64,000 nt of DNA from Microbacterium keratanolyticum (GCF_016907255.1 NZ_JAFBBQ010000001.1:1674001-1738000), one strand, 5' to 3'. Counted from the stretch's first letter, positions 1-9,338 are shown. Program-made: numbers and translations. Notes: a model not told the origin generated them from the letters alone.

Positions 1-402
1 GCATCCGCATGCGTGGCGCATGAGCGCATCGAGGTCGAAGACGTCGTCGGTGCGGCGATCGCGTTCCGCTCCGGGGCGGTCGGCACCGCCTTCGCCTCGA
101 CCGCGGCCTTCCCCGAAAGCGGTGTTCGGCTGTCGGTGTTCGGCACGGAAGGATCAGCCACGATCGCCGACGGGCGCCTCACGATGCGCTTCGCCGACGA
201 CGAGGTCGTGATCGAAGACTCGGCTCCCGACGGCTGGTCGACGATCGACTGGGCGCACCGGGCACAGTACGTCGACGTTCTCGCAGCCATCGCCGAGAAC
301 CGCGCGCCGGCCATCGGCATCGAGGACGGCCGCCGCGCGCTGGCATCCGTCCTCGGCATCTACGAATCGGCCGAGACCGGCCGTGCCGTCTCTCTCATCT
401 GA
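1..402 (+). CDS. Gfo/Idh/MocA-family oxidoreductase, C-terminal part
   Basis: The frame is open from the first base of the window to a TGA stop, so this is the last 133 residues of a gene that starts upstream. The visible part matches the C-terminal alpha/beta domain of NAD(P)-dependent sugar dehydrogenases: an acidic strand, a GAVGTAFAST segment, then VFGTEGSATI and a closing helix. The catalytic Rossmann half is missing from view, so substrate cannot be judged. It lies 65 bases upstream of a sugar-type solute-binding protein in the same direction, which suggests it oxidises a sugar or polyol brought in by that importer. Confidence 0.75.
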   Translation, partial: ASACVAHERIEVEDVVGAAIAFRSGAVGTAFASTAAFPESGVRLSVFGTEGSATIADGRLTMRFADDEVVIEDSAPDGWSTIDWAHRAQYVDVLAAIAENRAPAIGIEDGRRALASVLGIYESAETGRAVSLI

Positions 403-423
403 AATCCCGACACCATACCCACC

Positions 424-447
424 CGGTGGTGGATTCTTCCACCACCG
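424..447 (+). promoter_or_regulatory. 10-bp perfect hairpin in the leader of the solute-binding protein gene
   Basis: CGGTGGTGGA (424-433) is followed by a four-base loop and its exact complement (438-447). It sits between the dehydrogenase stop and the ribosome-binding site GGAGG at 456-460. No T-run follows, so it is either a weak terminator of the upstream gene or an RNA 5'-end structure affecting solute-binding protein expression. Confidence 0.5.
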
Positions 448-467
448 CTACCAACGGAGGTAGAAGC

Positions 468-1760
468 ATGAAGCGCACAGCACGACTCAGCATTGCTCTC
501 GCAGGCGTGACCGCAGTGAGCCTGGCACTTGCCGGCTGCGCGGGCGGTTCGACACCCGCCACGGAAGAAGGCGGCGATGTCACGCTGCGCTTCGCCTGGT
601 GGGGTTCGGATGCACGCCACACGGCCACGCAGGCGGCGATCGATGCCTTCGAGGAGGCCAACCCCGGCATCACGGTGGAGGCCGAGTTCGGCGACTGGGG
701 TGGCTACTGGGATCGCCTGGCAACGCAGACCGCCGGCGGCAACGCCCCCGACGTGATGCAGATGAGCGACGCCTACCTTGCGGAGTACGCCGGTCGCGGG
801 GTGCTCCTGCCGCTCGATGATCGCGCGGAGATCGACTTCTCGGGTCTCGACGCAGGCGGCGTCGCGAGCGGCGAGGTGGACGGAAAGCTCTACGCGCTGC
901 AGGCGGGAGCCAACTTCCCGGCGGTGCTCGCCAATCCGGCGCTCTTCGAAGCCGCGGGCATCGAGATGCCGGACGACAGCACCTGGTCGTGGGAGGACTA
1001 CGTGCAGGTCGCGGCGGACCTCACCAAGGCCGGTGTCGGCGCTGTCGGCACCGACTCGATCATCGGAGACCCGGTGACGAACGCCTGGCTGCTGCAGCAC
1101 GGCGACTCGCTGTTCACCGCAGACGGCAAGGTCGGATTCGACAAGGACGGCCTGACCGGGTTCTTCGAGCTCGTCTCCGAGCTCTCGACCTCGGGCGCCG
1201 CGCCTGCGGCCTCGGTCATCACCGAGCAGATGGTGCTCTCGCCCGATCAGTGGGGCATCGCCACGGGCAAGAGCGCGATGGGCTTCGCCTGGTCGAACCT
1301 GCTGACCACGATCGAAGGATCGCTCGGATCGGAGCTGGATCTGCTGCGCATGCCGACCGACAGCAAGGAATCGGGCCTGTACCTCCGCGGGGCGATGTAT
1401 TACGCGATCTCCGCGGGCACCAAGCATCCTGTCGAGTCCGCGAAGCTCATCGACTTCCTGCTCAACGATGAGGCGGCAGCCGATGAGCTGCTCGCCGAGC
1501 GCGGACTGCCCCTGAACACGAGCATCCGCGAGTACATCGCCGACAAGGTCAGCGACCCTGAGCAGCGGCTCATCGCCTTCACGGTCGACAACGCCGACGC
1601 CCTCGGCACGGCGCCGTCGGTCCCCGCCGTCGGCGGCGGGACGTACGACCAGGTGATCCAGCGCGGCATCTCGGACGTGCTGTTCGGCACGCTGAGCCCC
1701 AAGGAAGCATCCGAGCGCGTGCACACCGAACTCAGCGACCTGTTGACGGCCGCCGGCTGA
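468..1760 (+). CDS. ABC transporter sugar-binding lipoprotein (family 1)
   Basis: The 430-residue product begins with a lipoprotein signal: MKRTAR, a hydrophobic stretch and the lipobox LAGC. After the cysteine comes a typical family 1 extracellular binding protein sequence (VTLRFAWWGSD, then APDVMQMSDAYLAEYA). It would be anchored outside the membrane and deliver a sugar or polyol to the two permeases that follow. I chose the ATG at 468 because GGAGG lies eight bases upstream; a longer in-frame start at 426 would put 14 hydrophilic residues before the signal peptide. Substrate is unknown; the flanking dehydrogenases favour a polyol or sugar acid. Confidence 0.9.
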   Translation: MKRTARLSIALAGVTAVSLALAGCAGGSTPATEEGGDVTLRFAWWGSDARHTATQAAIDAFEEANPGITVEAEFGDWGGYWDRLATQTAGGNAPDVMQMSDAYLAEYAGRGVLLPLDDRAEIDFSGLDAGGVASGEVDGKLYALQAGANFPAVLANPALFEAAGIEMPDDSTWSWEDYVQVAADLTKAGVGAVGTDSIIGDPVTNAWLLQHGDSLFTADGKVGFDKDGLTGFFELVSELSTSGAAPAASVITEQMVLSPDQWGIATGKSAMGFAWSNLLTTIEGSLGSELDLLRMPTDSKESGLYLRGAMYYAISAGTKHPVESAKLIDFLLNDEAAADELLAERGLPLNTSIREYIADKVSDPEQRLIAFTVDNADALGTAPSVPAVGGGTYDQVIQRGISDVLFGTLSPKEASERVHTELSDLLTAAG

Positions 1761-1771
1761 CGGATCCTCTC

Positions 1772-2695
1772 GTGACAGACACCACCCTCACTCGCACCCC
1801 CTCCCGCGCCAAGCGCGGGAGGGGGTGGCGGGACTCCCTCGCCGCCTACGGGTTCCTCGCGCCGTGGATCATCGGCATGCTCGCCTTCACGATCGGGCCC
1901 GTGATCGCGTCGTTCTTCCTCTCCTTCACGCAGTACAACCTGCTGCAGCCGCCCACCTGGATCGGCACCAAGAACTACGAGATGATGCTGCAGGACGAGC
2001 GCCTGCACCACTCGATCGGCGTGACCTTCACGTATGTCGCGGTCGCCGTGCCTCTGCAGCTGATCGTCGCGCTCGCGCTCGCGATGCTGCTCGACCGCGG
2101 TATGCGCGGCATGTCGTTCTATCGCTCTGCCTTCTACCTGCCGTCGATGCTCGGCGCCTCCGTCGCGATCGCCGTGCTCTGGCGGCAGATGTTCGGCGCC
2201 GACGGACTCGTCAACCAGGTGCTCGCGATGTTCGGCGTGGAGGGTGCCAGCTGGATCGCGAGTCCCGACACGGCGCTGGGCACGCTCATCCTGTTGCACA
2301 TCTGGACCTTCGGCTCCCCGCTCGTGATCTTCCTCGCGGGGCTGCGCAACATTCCGCGCATGTACTACGAGGCCGCGCAGGTCGACGGCGCAGGACCGCT
2401 GCGTCGATTCGGCGCCATCACGCTCCCGCTGCTGTCGCCCATCATCTTCTTCAATCTGGTGCTGCAGATCATCGGCGCATTCCAGACCTTCACGCAGGCC
2501 TTCGTGGTCTCGAACGGTACGGGCGGCCCCTCGGACGCCACGCTGTTCTTCACGCTGTACCTCTACCAGAAGGGCTTCCCGGGCTTCCAGATGGGCTATG
2601 CCTCGGCGATGGCCTGGCTGCTGCTGCTCATCGTCGCTGCGGTGACGGCTCTCAACTTCTGGATCTCGAAATGGTGGGTGTTCTATGAAGACTGA
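1772..2695 (+). CDS. ABC sugar transporter permease, MalF type
   Basis: This 307-residue protein has six predicted membrane segments, starting with AAYGFLAPWIIGMLAF, and the EAA-like cytoplasmic loop YYEAAQVDGAGPLRRFGAITLPLL that docks on the ATPase. It starts with GTG 11 bases after the binding-protein stop; no strong ribosome-binding site is visible. A perfect 15-bp hairpin lies inside its first codons. It overlaps the next permease gene by 11 bases. No ATP-binding subunit is encoded here, as is usual in actinobacteria, where one shared MsiK-type ATPase can serve many sugar importers. Confidence 0.9.
   Translation: MTDTTLTRTPSRAKRGRGWRDSLAAYGFLAPWIIGMLAFTIGPVIASFFLSFTQYNLLQPPTWIGTKNYEMMLQDERLHHSIGVTFTYVAVAVPLQLIVALALAMLLDRGMRGMSFYRSAFYLPSMLGASVAIAVLWRQMFGADGLVNQVLAMFGVEGASWIASPDTALGTLILLHIWTFGSPLVIFLAGLRNIPRMYYEAAQVDGAGPLRRFGAITLPLLSPIIFFNLVLQIIGAFQTFTQAFVVSNGTGGPSDATLFFTLYLYQKGFPGFQMGYASAMAWLLLLIVAAVTALNFWISKWWVFYED
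1795..1827 (+). promoter_or_regulatory. 15-bp GC hairpin inside the start of the permease gene
   Basis: CACCCCCTCCCGCGC (1795-1809), loop CAA, then the exact complement 1813-1827. It begins 35 bases after the binding-protein stop and covers about codons 8 to 19 of the permease. Strong hairpins after binding-protein genes commonly protect the upstream mRNA from 3' decay and reduce readthrough into the permeases. Here the structure is inside coding sequence, so it could also limit translation initiation. Confidence 0.65.
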
Positions 2696-3620
2696 GACCG
2701 TAAGAACAGGCGCTGACGGCGAAGGCTCGGCAACGCAGCTGATCGTCACGGGGTCGACGGATCCGCGCCCGATGCGCATCACACGTACCGCGGGATCGCG
2801 CGTCCGATCCGTGCTCAAGCACGTCGGTCTCTCGCTGCTGGGACTGCTCATGCTGTATCCACTGCTCTGGATGCTCGTAAGCTCGTTCCGCCCCACGGAG
2901 GACATCTTCAGCTCGCCGGGCCTCTCGCTGGAGGGGTTCACGCTCGAGAACTACACGCTCGGCTGGGACGCGCTTTCGCACCCCTTCGGTCGATACCTGC
3001 TGAACTCCGCCGTCGTCGTGCTCGGTGCGATCGTCGGCAACCTCATCTCCTGCTCGCTCGCGGCCTATGCGTTCGCCCGGCTGACGTTCCGCGGCAGCAA
3101 GTGGATGTTCGGGCTCATGCTGCTGACGATCATGCTGCCGCTGCAGGTGATCATCGTCCCGCAGTACATCATGTTCAACTCGGTCGGCTGGGTGAACACG
3201 GTGCTGCCGCTGATCATCCCGAAGCTGTTCGCGACGGATGCCTTCTTCATCTTCCTCATGGTGCAGTTCATCCGCGGTCTGCCCCGCGAGCTCGACGAGG
3301 CGGCGCGCATCGACGGGTGCGGGCACTTCCGCACCTTCACGCAGATCCTGCTGCCGCTCATGACCCCGGCGCTCGCGACGACGGCGATCTTCACCTTCAT
3401 CTGGACGTGGAACGACTTCTTCAGCCAGGTGATCTACCTCACCTCGCCCGAGTCCTACACGGTGCAGCCCGCACTGCGTGCGTTCCTCGATTCGCAGGGG
3501 CAGAGCTCGTGGGGTCCGCTGTTCGCGATGTCGATCGTCTCGATCATCCCGGTCTTCCTGGCGTTCCTCTTCGGCCAGAAGTACCTGGTGCGGGGTATCG
3601 CGACGACGGGAATGAAGTGA
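2685..3620 (+). CDS. ABC sugar transporter permease, MalG type
   Basis: The 311-residue protein has a long hydrophilic N-terminus of about 40 residues, then six membrane segments starting near LLGLLMLYPLLWMLVSS. The ATPase-docking loop is ELDEAARIDGCGHFRTFTQI, as in CUT1-family MalG proteins. It pairs with the preceding MalF-type permease, whose stop it overlaps, and its own stop overlaps the GTG of the following dehydrogenase, so the three are translationally coupled. Confidence 0.9.
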   Translation: MKTETVRTGADGEGSATQLIVTGSTDPRPMRITRTAGSRVRSVLKHVGLSLLGLLMLYPLLWMLVSSFRPTEDIFSSPGLSLEGFTLENYTLGWDALSHPFGRYLLNSAVVVLGAIVGNLISCSLAAYAFARLTFRGSKWMFGLMLLTIMLPLQVIIVPQYIMFNSVGWVNTVLPLIIPKLFATDAFFIFLMVQFIRGLPRELDEAARIDGCGHFRTFTQILLPLMTPALATTAIFTFIWTWNDFFSQVIYLTSPESYTVQPALRAFLDSQGQSSWGPLFAMSIVSIIPVFLAFLFGQKYLVRGIATTGMK

Positions 3621-5035
3621 GCGCAGCGCTTCTCGGGTCCCCTCGGCTCCGCCGGGGGGACCTTTCCCGTCCGCCCGTGCGGATCGTCCACCTGGGTCTC
3701 GGGGCCTTCCACCGCGCGCATCAGGCCTGGTACACGGCCCGCGCTGCGGATGCCTCCGAGTGGGGGATCGCTGCTTTCACCGGTCGCGGTCCCGAGACGG
3801 CGCGCGTGCTCGCAGAGCAGGATGGCGTGTACACCCTGGTCGAGCGCGGAGCCGCGCACGACCGCTTCGAGATCATCGGCTCCATCGTCGAGACACGGGA
3901 TGCATCGGAGACGACGGCGCTGCGGCGGCTGGTGAGCGACCCCGCAGTGACGGTCGTGACGCTCACCGTGACCGAGAAGGGATACCGGCTGGGGCCGGAC
4001 GGCACGCTCGACCCGGGCGATGCCGATGTTCGTGCAGACATCGCCACGCTGCAGGCGGCTTCGCGCGGTGGTGGAGTGCCCGACGGCGCGCTTCGGACGA
4101 TGCCGGCGCGGCTGTTCTGGGCGCTGGACGGGCGGTTCGCTCTGCGCGACGACGCGATCATCGCCGTGGTCTCCTGTGACAACCTGCCGGGCAACGGGGC
4201 AGCAGCGCGCGCCGCGATCGAGGGTGTCGCGACGGTCGTACACGGTTCTGTGCCCGCATGGCTGGATGCCGGCGTCGATTGGATCGAGACGTCGATCGAC
4301 AGGATCACACCGCGCACGACCACGCGCGACCTCGCCATCGTCGAGGAGAACTGCCGGTACGTGGATCGTTCCCCGGTCGTCACCGAGCCGTTCTCGAGCT
4401 GGATCCTCAGCGGAGAGTTTCGAGCGGCCCGTCCGTCGTGGGAGACCGCGGGAGCGGAATTCGTTGAGGAGCTCGCACCCTTCGAGAGCCGCAAGCTCTG
4501 GATGCTGAACGGGGCGCACTCACTGCTCGCCTACGCGGGGATACTCCGTGGGCACGACACCGTCGCCGGCGCGATGGCGGACCCGATCTGCGCATCGATG
4601 GTGAACGATCTGTGGGACCTCGACGAGTCGATCCTTCGTACGTTCGACGCCGAGCTCGCCGTCGATGAGTACCGGGCAGCCCTGGTGGCCCGGTTCGAGA
4701 ATCCGGCGATCGTCCATCAGCTGCGCCAGATCGCCGCAGACGGCAGCGTCAAGCTGCGCGTTCGGATCGCCGACCCGATACTGCGCGCGCGGGCTGCGGG
4801 TGGTGCGGGCGATGCGGGTCTTCGTGTGATCGCCGCATGGATCCGCTTCGTGCGGGATGAACTCGCGCGGGGGCACGCGATCGACGACGTCGCCGCCGAC
4901 GAGCTCGCCCGGCGCGCAGCATCCGAGGATCCGATCGCAGCTCTGCTGGGAATGATCGCATCGGAGCTGGCGGACGACCCGCACAGCCTGGCGCGCGTCC
5001 GCGCGCAGGTCGGCGAAGGCGTGGCCATCGGCTGA
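3617..5035 (+). CDS. mannitol dehydrogenase family protein (mannitol 2-dehydrogenase or fructuronate reductase)
   Basis: This 472-residue enzyme belongs to the long-chain polyol dehydrogenase family. Near the N-terminus is IVHLGLGAFHRAHQ, the characteristic dinucleotide-binding loop; mid-protein is ESRKLWMLNGAHS, which holds the family's catalytic Lys-Asn-His residues. The family interconverts mannitol/fructose, fructuronate/mannonate or arabinitol/xylulose with NAD(P)H; I cannot tell which. The open frame extends upstream into the permease, but GTG at 3617, in a GTGA overlap with the permease stop, is the sensible start. It is the last gene of the importer operon. Confidence 0.85.
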   Translation: MSAALLGSPRLRRGDLSRPPVRIVHLGLGAFHRAHQAWYTARAADASEWGIAAFTGRGPETARVLAEQDGVYTLVERGAAHDRFEIIGSIVETRDASETTALRRLVSDPAVTVVTLTVTEKGYRLGPDGTLDPGDADVRADIATLQAASRGGGVPDGALRTMPARLFWALDGRFALRDDAIIAVVSCDNLPGNGAAARAAIEGVATVVHGSVPAWLDAGVDWIETSIDRITPRTTTRDLAIVEENCRYVDRSPVVTEPFSSWILSGEFRAARPSWETAGAEFVEELAPFESRKLWMLNGAHSLLAYAGILRGHDTVAGAMADPICASMVNDLWDLDESILRTFDAELAVDEYRAALVARFENPAIVHQLRQIAADGSVKLRVRIADPILRARAAGGAGDAGLRVIAAWIRFVRDELARGHAIDDVAADELARRAASEDPIAALLGMIASELADDPHSLARVRAQVGEGVAIG

Positions 5036-5104
5036 TGGTCGTGCGCGACTCTGCGCAGCGGATCGCGACCGTGACGTGCGGCGATCTGGGGAGTTGATCT
5101 TACG

Positions 5105-5141
5105 AAGAAGGCGGGCACCCCTCAGGGATGCCCGCCTTCTT
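5105..5141. terminator. bidirectional terminator
   Basis: AAGAAGGCGGGCA (5105-5117) pairs exactly with 5129-5141, with three more G-C pairs near a TCA loop. The A-rich and T-rich edges give a U-tract in either direction. It separates the converging mannitol-dehydrogenase operon and the purL transcript. Confidence 0.85.
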
Positions 5142-5153
5142 ATGTGTTGCGAA

Positions 5154-5291
5154 TCAGCCGAAGATCAGCGTCAGCACGGTCGCGCCGCCGCCGACGAGGA
5201 TGAGCGATGCGATCACGACCCATGCGACGATGCGGATGCGCCGGTTGCGCTTGTCGCCGAGGTCGCCGTAGTCCTCGCTGAGGTCGCTCAT
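5154..5291 (-). CDS. 45-residue single-pass membrane protein
   Basis: The start codon overlaps the purL stop in an ATGA arrangement, so translation is coupled to purL. The peptide has an acidic start ([13 protein letters not shown]), a basic patch (KRNRRIR), then one hydrophobic helix ending VLTLIFG at the C-terminus. The positive-inside rule places the acidic head in the cytoplasm. It is too short for the usual gene-finding cut-off. I do not recognise a family and can give no function. Confidence 0.6.
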   Translation of the reverse strand: MSDLSEDYGDLGDKRNRRIRIVAWVVIASLILVGGGATVLTLIFG

Positions 5292-7615
5292 GCGACGGGC
5301 TCGGTGACGGTCGGGCCGAAGGCGGCGGTGAGCGTGGCCTTCGAGGTCTCGCGCAGCTCGGCGACGGATGCCGTGAAGACATCCTGGATCTCGAGCTGCG
5401 GCTCGCTGTCGGTGACGCCGATGCGCAGGACCGGGTAGCCCCGGCCTTCGCAGAGACCGCGGAACTTCACGTCGTCTTCGCGGGGAACGGTCACGATGAC
5501 ACGGCCGGTGGACTCGGAGAAGAGGGCGGATGCGGCATCCACACCATCTCGCTCCATGAGCTCGGTCAGCCAGACGCGTGCTCCGACGCCGAAGCGCATG
5601 ACGCCCTCGGCGAGGGCCTGGCCGAGGCCGCCCTCGGACAGGTCGTGTGCCGAGGAGATCAGCCACTCGTCGCGCGCTGCGCCGATGAGACCGGCGAGGC
5701 GACGCTCGGCCGCCAGGTCGACCTTCGGGGGCAGGCCGCCGAGGTGGTTGTGCACGGTGTCGGCCCAGGCCGAGCCGGAGAGCTCGGTCGAGGTGGTGCC
5801 GAGCAGGTAGATGTTCTGCCCCTCGTCCTGCCAGCCCGACGGGATGCGACGCGAGACGTCTTCCATGATTCCCATGACGCCGACGAGCGGGGTCGGGTGG
5901 ATCGGGGTGTCGCCGGTCTGGTTGTAGAAGGAGACGTTTCCACCGGTGACGGGGGTGCCCAGCTGGAAGCATCCGTCCGCCAGACCATCGACGGTCTGCC
6001 CGAACTGCCACATGACCTCGGGGTTCTCGGGGGAGCCGAAGTTGAGGCAGTCGGTGATCGCGGTGGGGGTGGCACCCGTGACGGCGACGTTGCGGTACGC
6101 CTCGGCGAGCGCGAGCTGTGCGCCCGCGTACGGGTCGAGCTGGCAGTAGCGGCCGTTGGCGTCGGTCGAGATCGCGAAGCCCAGGCCGGTCTCTTCGTCG
6201 ACGCGAATCATGCCGGCGTCATCGGGGAAGGCGAGGGCCGTGTTGCCGAGCACGTAGTAGTCGTACTGGTTGGTGATCCAGCTGGTGTCGGCCAGGTTCG
6301 GCGAACCGACGAGCGCGAGGAACTGCTCCTTGAGCTCTTCCGGGTCGTTCGAACGGGGAAGGTTCTCGGCAGCATCCGCCTGCAGTGCGTCGATCCACGT
6401 CGGGTAGGCGACCGGACGGTCGTAGACCGGGCCGTCGACAGCCACGGTCGACGGGTCGACGTCGACGATGCGCTCGCCCTGCCAGTCGATCGTGAGGCGT
6501 CCGTCGCCGGTGACCTCGCCGATCACGCTGGTCTCGACCTCCCACTTGTTCACGACGGCCATGAAGGCGTCGATCTTCTCGGGGGAGACGATGGCCATCA
6601 TGCGCTCCTGCGACTCCGACATGAGGATCTCCTCGGCCGTGAGCGTGGGGTCGCGCAGCAGCACGTTGTCGAGCGAGACCTTCATGCCGCTGTTGCCGTT
6701 GGCGGCCAGCTCGCTGGTCGCACAGGAGATGCCGGCGGCACCGAGGTCCTGGATGGCCTCGACGAGCTCGGCCTTGTAGAGCTCGAGGCAGCACTCGATG
6801 AGCACCTTCTCAGCGAAGGGGTCGCCCACCTGCACCGCGGGGCGCTTGGTGGGGCCGCCGTCGTCGAAGGAGTCGGAGGCAAGGATGGATGCTCCGCCGA
6901 TGCCGTCGCCACCGGTGCGTGCGCCGAAGAGCACGACCAGGTTGCCGACGCCCGTGGCGTTGGCGAGCTTGAGGTCTTCGTGGCGCAGGACGCCGACCGC
7001 GAGCGCGTTGACGAGGGGGTTGGCCTGGTAGACGCCGTCGAAGATGGTCTCGCCGCCGATGTTCGGCAGGCCGAGGCAGTTGCCGTAGAAGCTGATGCCG
7101 CTGGTCACGCCGTGCACGACGCGCGCCGTGTCGGGGTGGTTGATGTCCCCGAAGCGCAGGGCGTCCATGACGGCGACCGGGCGTGCGCCCATCGAGATGA
7201 TGTCGCGGACGATGCCGCCGATGCCCGTTGCCGCACCCTGGAAGGGCTCGATGAACGACGGGTGGTTGTGCGACTCGGCCTTGAAGGTGACGGCCCAGCC
7301 CTCTCCGATGTCGACGACGCCGGCGTTCTGGCCCATGCCGACCATGAGGCGCTCGCGCATCTCATCCGACACCTTCTCGCCGAAGCGACGCAGGTAGTTC
7401 TTGGACGACTTGTAGGAGCAGTGCTCCGACCACATGACTGAGTACATCGCCAGCTCACCCGAGGTGGGGCGGCGGCCGAGGATCTCCTTGATACGCGCGT
7501 ACTCGTCGGGCTTCAGGCCCAGCGCGGCGTACGGCTGCTCCTTCTCCGGAGTGGCGATCGCGTTCGAGACAGAGTCGGGAACATGCTTCTTGACGGATGC
7601 TTCGGGGGTGGTCAC
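5288..7615 (-). CDS. purL: phosphoribosylformylglycinamidine synthase subunit II
   Basis: The 775-residue enzyme converts FGAR, ATP and glutamine-derived ammonia to FGAM in purine synthesis. It has the small-subunit-dependent PurL architecture: [15 protein letters not shown] near the N-terminus, [10 protein letters not shown] with the ATP-site histidines, GIGGIVRDI, and the second AIRS-like half with [10 protein letters not shown] and [15 protein letters not shown]. Two GTG codons are possible; GTG at 7615 has GGAG five bases upstream, while the GTG at 7621 overlaps that GGAG, so 7615 is preferred. purS and purQ are not in the window. Confidence 0.95.
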   Translation of the reverse strand: MTTPEASVKKHVPDSVSNAIATPEKEQPYAALGLKPDEYARIKEILGRRPTSGELAMYSVMWSEHCSYKSSKNYLRRFGEKVSDEMRERLMVGMGQNAGVVDIGEGWAVTFKAESHNHPSFIEPFQGAATGIGGIVRDIISMGARPVAVMDALRFGDINHPDTARVVHGVTSGISFYGNCLGLPNIGGETIFDGVYQANPLVNALAVGVLRHEDLKLANATGVGNLVVLFGARTGGDGIGGASILASDSFDDGGPTKRPAVQVGDPFAEKVLIECCLELYKAELVEAIQDLGAAGISCATSELAANGNSGMKVSLDNVLLRDPTLTAEEILMSESQERMMAIVSPEKIDAFMAVVNKWEVETSVIGEVTGDGRLTIDWQGERIVDVDPSTVAVDGPVYDRPVAYPTWIDALQADAAENLPRSNDPEELKEQFLALVGSPNLADTSWITNQYDYYVLGNTALAFPDDAGMIRVDEETGLGFAISTDANGRYCQLDPYAGAQLALAEAYRNVAVTGATPTAITDCLNFGSPENPEVMWQFGQTVDGLADGCFQLGTPVTGGNVSFYNQTGDTPIHPTPLVGVMGIMEDVSRRIPSGWQDEGQNIYLLGTTSTELSGSAWADTVHNHLGGLPPKVDLAAERRLAGLIGAARDEWLISSAHDLSEGGLGQALAEGVMRFGVGARVWLTELMERDGVDAASALFSESTGRVIVTVPREDDVKFRGLCEGRGYPVLRIGVTDSEPQLEIQDVFTASVAELRETSKATLTAAFGPTVTEPVA

Positions 7616-7649
7616 GCGCACTCCAAGGGAAAGGGCCGGCGGGGCAGGT

Positions 7650-8627
7650 TCAGTCTACCGGCGCGAACTGGGCGTGACGCGTGGGTTGCGCGGCGTCCGC
7701 GAAGCGCGCGGCGAGAGCGGCGGCGGATGCGCGAAGCGGCTCCGGCCCGACGATGTGGAAGGGCGCGTCGAAGCGGGCTGCCTGGGCGAGAACGCCGGCC
7801 CACGACCAGGATCCGATGGTGATCTCTGTGGATGCGTCGCCGACGGCGCGTAGCTGTCCGTCGCCGATCCACGGGGCGACGGCCTGCGGGGGCAGCTCTA
7901 TTCGCACAGTGCCGGTGCACGGCCACCGGTTCTCAGATGCCGAGCCCTTTGACCGTGCCGCGAGGAACGTCTCGGCATCGGGTGACGGCAGGCTGCGCGG
8001 GGTGAAGCGCGGCCCTGCTGGTGTGCGCGGCAGCATCCGATCCATCCGGAAGATGCGCCAGTCCTCGCGCTCAAGATCCCACGCGATCAGATACCAGAGG
8101 CCCGCGCGAGCGACGACGTCGTGCGGCTCGGTGCGTCGCGGCGGTCGGTCGGATGCCTCGCCGTAGTCGAACCGCAGGATCTGCTGAGCACGCACGGCGG
8201 CGGCGACGGCTTCGAGCACGGCGGGGTCGACACGTGCCTGCGCCGAGGAGTCGGTGAACTGGATGCCGTCGACGCGGTGACGCAGACGCGAGGGCATCAC
8301 CTGACGCACCGTGGCGAGTGCGCGGGATGCAGCCTCATCGATGTCGATGCCGCTGGAGGGGATGCTGCGCAGAGCCACGGCGATCGCGACGGCCTGCGCC
8401 TCGTCGAAGAGGAGGGGCGGAAGCTCGGACCCGGCTTCGAGCGTGTACCCGCTGTGCGGACCCTTGCCGGAGGTGACGCGGTAGCCGAGGGCGCGCAGGC
8501 GCTCGACGTCGCGTCGCACGGTGCGGGCGCTCACCTCCATGCGCTCGGCGAGGACGTGACTCGGCCACTCCCGTCGAGCCTGCAAGAGAGACAGCAGCGC
8601 GAGGAGGCGATCAGTCGGACCGGACAT
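7650..8627 (-). CDS. WYL-domain transcriptional regulator with N-terminal HTH
   Basis: This 325-residue regulator starts with a DeoR-like winged helix (LLALLSLLQ, then [20 protein letters not shown]) and continues with a WYL sensor domain; the signature region reads [30 protein letters not shown]. YafY-like proteins of this type usually repress the gene next door. ATG at 8627 was chosen because the family starts a few residues before the helix; an extension to 8699 adds a basic tail without family character. It diverges from a VOC-family gene starting at 8735, its likely target. Confidence 0.85.
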   Translation of the reverse strand: MSGPTDRLLALLSLLQARREWPSHVLAERMEVSARTVRRDVERLRALGYRVTSGKGPHSGYTLEAGSELPPLLFDEAQAVAIAVALRSIPSSGIDIDEAASRALATVRQVMPSRLRHRVDGIQFTDSSAQARVDPAVLEAVAAAVRAQQILRFDYGEASDRPPRRTEPHDVVARAGLWYLIAWDLEREDWRIFRMDRMLPRTPAGPRFTPRSLPSPDAETFLAARSKGSASENRWPCTGTVRIELPPQAVAPWIGDGQLRAVGDASTEITIGSWSWAGVLAQAARFDAPFHIVGPEPLRASAAALAARFADAAQPTRHAQFAPVD

Positions 8628-8734
8628 GGTCTCATTCTGCGTGAAGTAGCGGACAGGAACAGGCCGCTTCTGTTGGGAACGTGGGTTGTGACGCAGCATC
8701 CGCTCGTCGACGGGATCAACCGAAAGGCCCTCTC

Positions 8735-9190
8735 ATGGCGCTGACGACCACTACTCATCTCAACTTCCGCGGCACCGCTCGGGCGGCACTCGAGTTCTAC
8801 CAGCGAGTCTTCGGAGGGGACTTGTCGATCGCCACCTACGGCGACTTCGGCGCGCCCGCGGGAACGCCTGGCGCCGATGGCGTCGTTTTCGGGGTGCTGA
8901 ACGGCGCCGTGCGGCTCATGGCGTACGACGTTCCTGGCGGCGACGGCGCGAGCGTGGATGTCGCGAGCGTGGCGGGCTCGACCCGTCGGGAGAACGGGAT
9001 GACGTTCACCGATCGCGCGTTCTTCCAGTCGCTGCGCGCGGACTCGTTGGAGGAGGCGACCGCGTCGTGGGAGGCGCTCGCTGACGGCGCGAACATCATC
9101 GAACCCCTCACCGCCTCAGCCTGGTCGGCAGGCTTCGGCATGCTGACGGACCGGTTCGGAGTCACCTGGGTGGTCGACGTCGCCGCGTAA
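8735..9190 (+). CDS. VOC superfamily protein, PhnB-like
   Basis: The 151-residue protein has the glyoxalase/PhnB fold signature THLNFRGTARAALEFYQRVFGGDLSIATYG, then the second half-repeat ending SAGFGMLTDRFGVTWVVDVA. Many PhnB-like proteins lack a demonstrated activity, and members may bind small molecules or act on antibiotics or dicarbonyls. ATG at 8735 follows a GAAAGG site. The gene diverges from the WYL regulator, which probably controls it. Confidence 0.8.
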   Translation: MALTTTTHLNFRGTARAALEFYQRVFGGDLSIATYGDFGAPAGTPGADGVVFGVLNGAVRLMAYDVPGGDGASVDVASVAGSTRRENGMTFTDRAFFQSLRADSLEEATASWEALADGANIIEPLTASAWSAGFGMLTDRFGVTWVVDVAA

Positions 9191-9204
9191 CTGACGTGAT
9201 CACC

Positions 9205-9259
9205 TGAGAGGAGGCTTGGTCGGTTCTCCGAGCGCAGAACCGACCGAAGTCTCCTCTCA
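9205..9259. repeat. imperfect palindrome, copy A of a two-copy family
   Basis: The left arm 9205-9227 and right arm 9236-9259 are complementary over about 23 bases with one mismatch and one single-base bulge, around an eight-base loop. The right arm AGAACCGACCGAAGTCTCCT matches 18 of 20 bases of the palindrome at 40591-40610. It follows the VOC gene and could also end its transcript. Confidence 0.7.
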
Positions 9260-9338
9260 TGTCGGAGCGCTCCGTGTCGGGTGAGTGGGCTGTGGAAAAC
9301 TCCGGATGAGGCGGATGCTGCGCGGTTACCGTGGACGG

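Noticed and set aside
1772..1830. Wrong start for the MalF-type permease, placing the 15-bp hairpin in a non-coding gap
   Set aside because: No in-frame ATG, GTG or TTG lies between the hairpin and the first membrane helix, so the hairpin has to be inside the coding region.
360..2941. Long minus-strand open frames opposite the sugar importer genes (454 and 513 codons)
   Set aside because: They are Arg/Glu/His-rich antisense shadows of high-GC coding sequence, with no domains and no ribosome-binding sites, and overlap well-supported genes completely.
5645..7441. 598-codon plus-strand open frame opposite purL
   Set aside because: It is the antisense shadow of purL; the purL product has full family motifs and the opposite frame has none.
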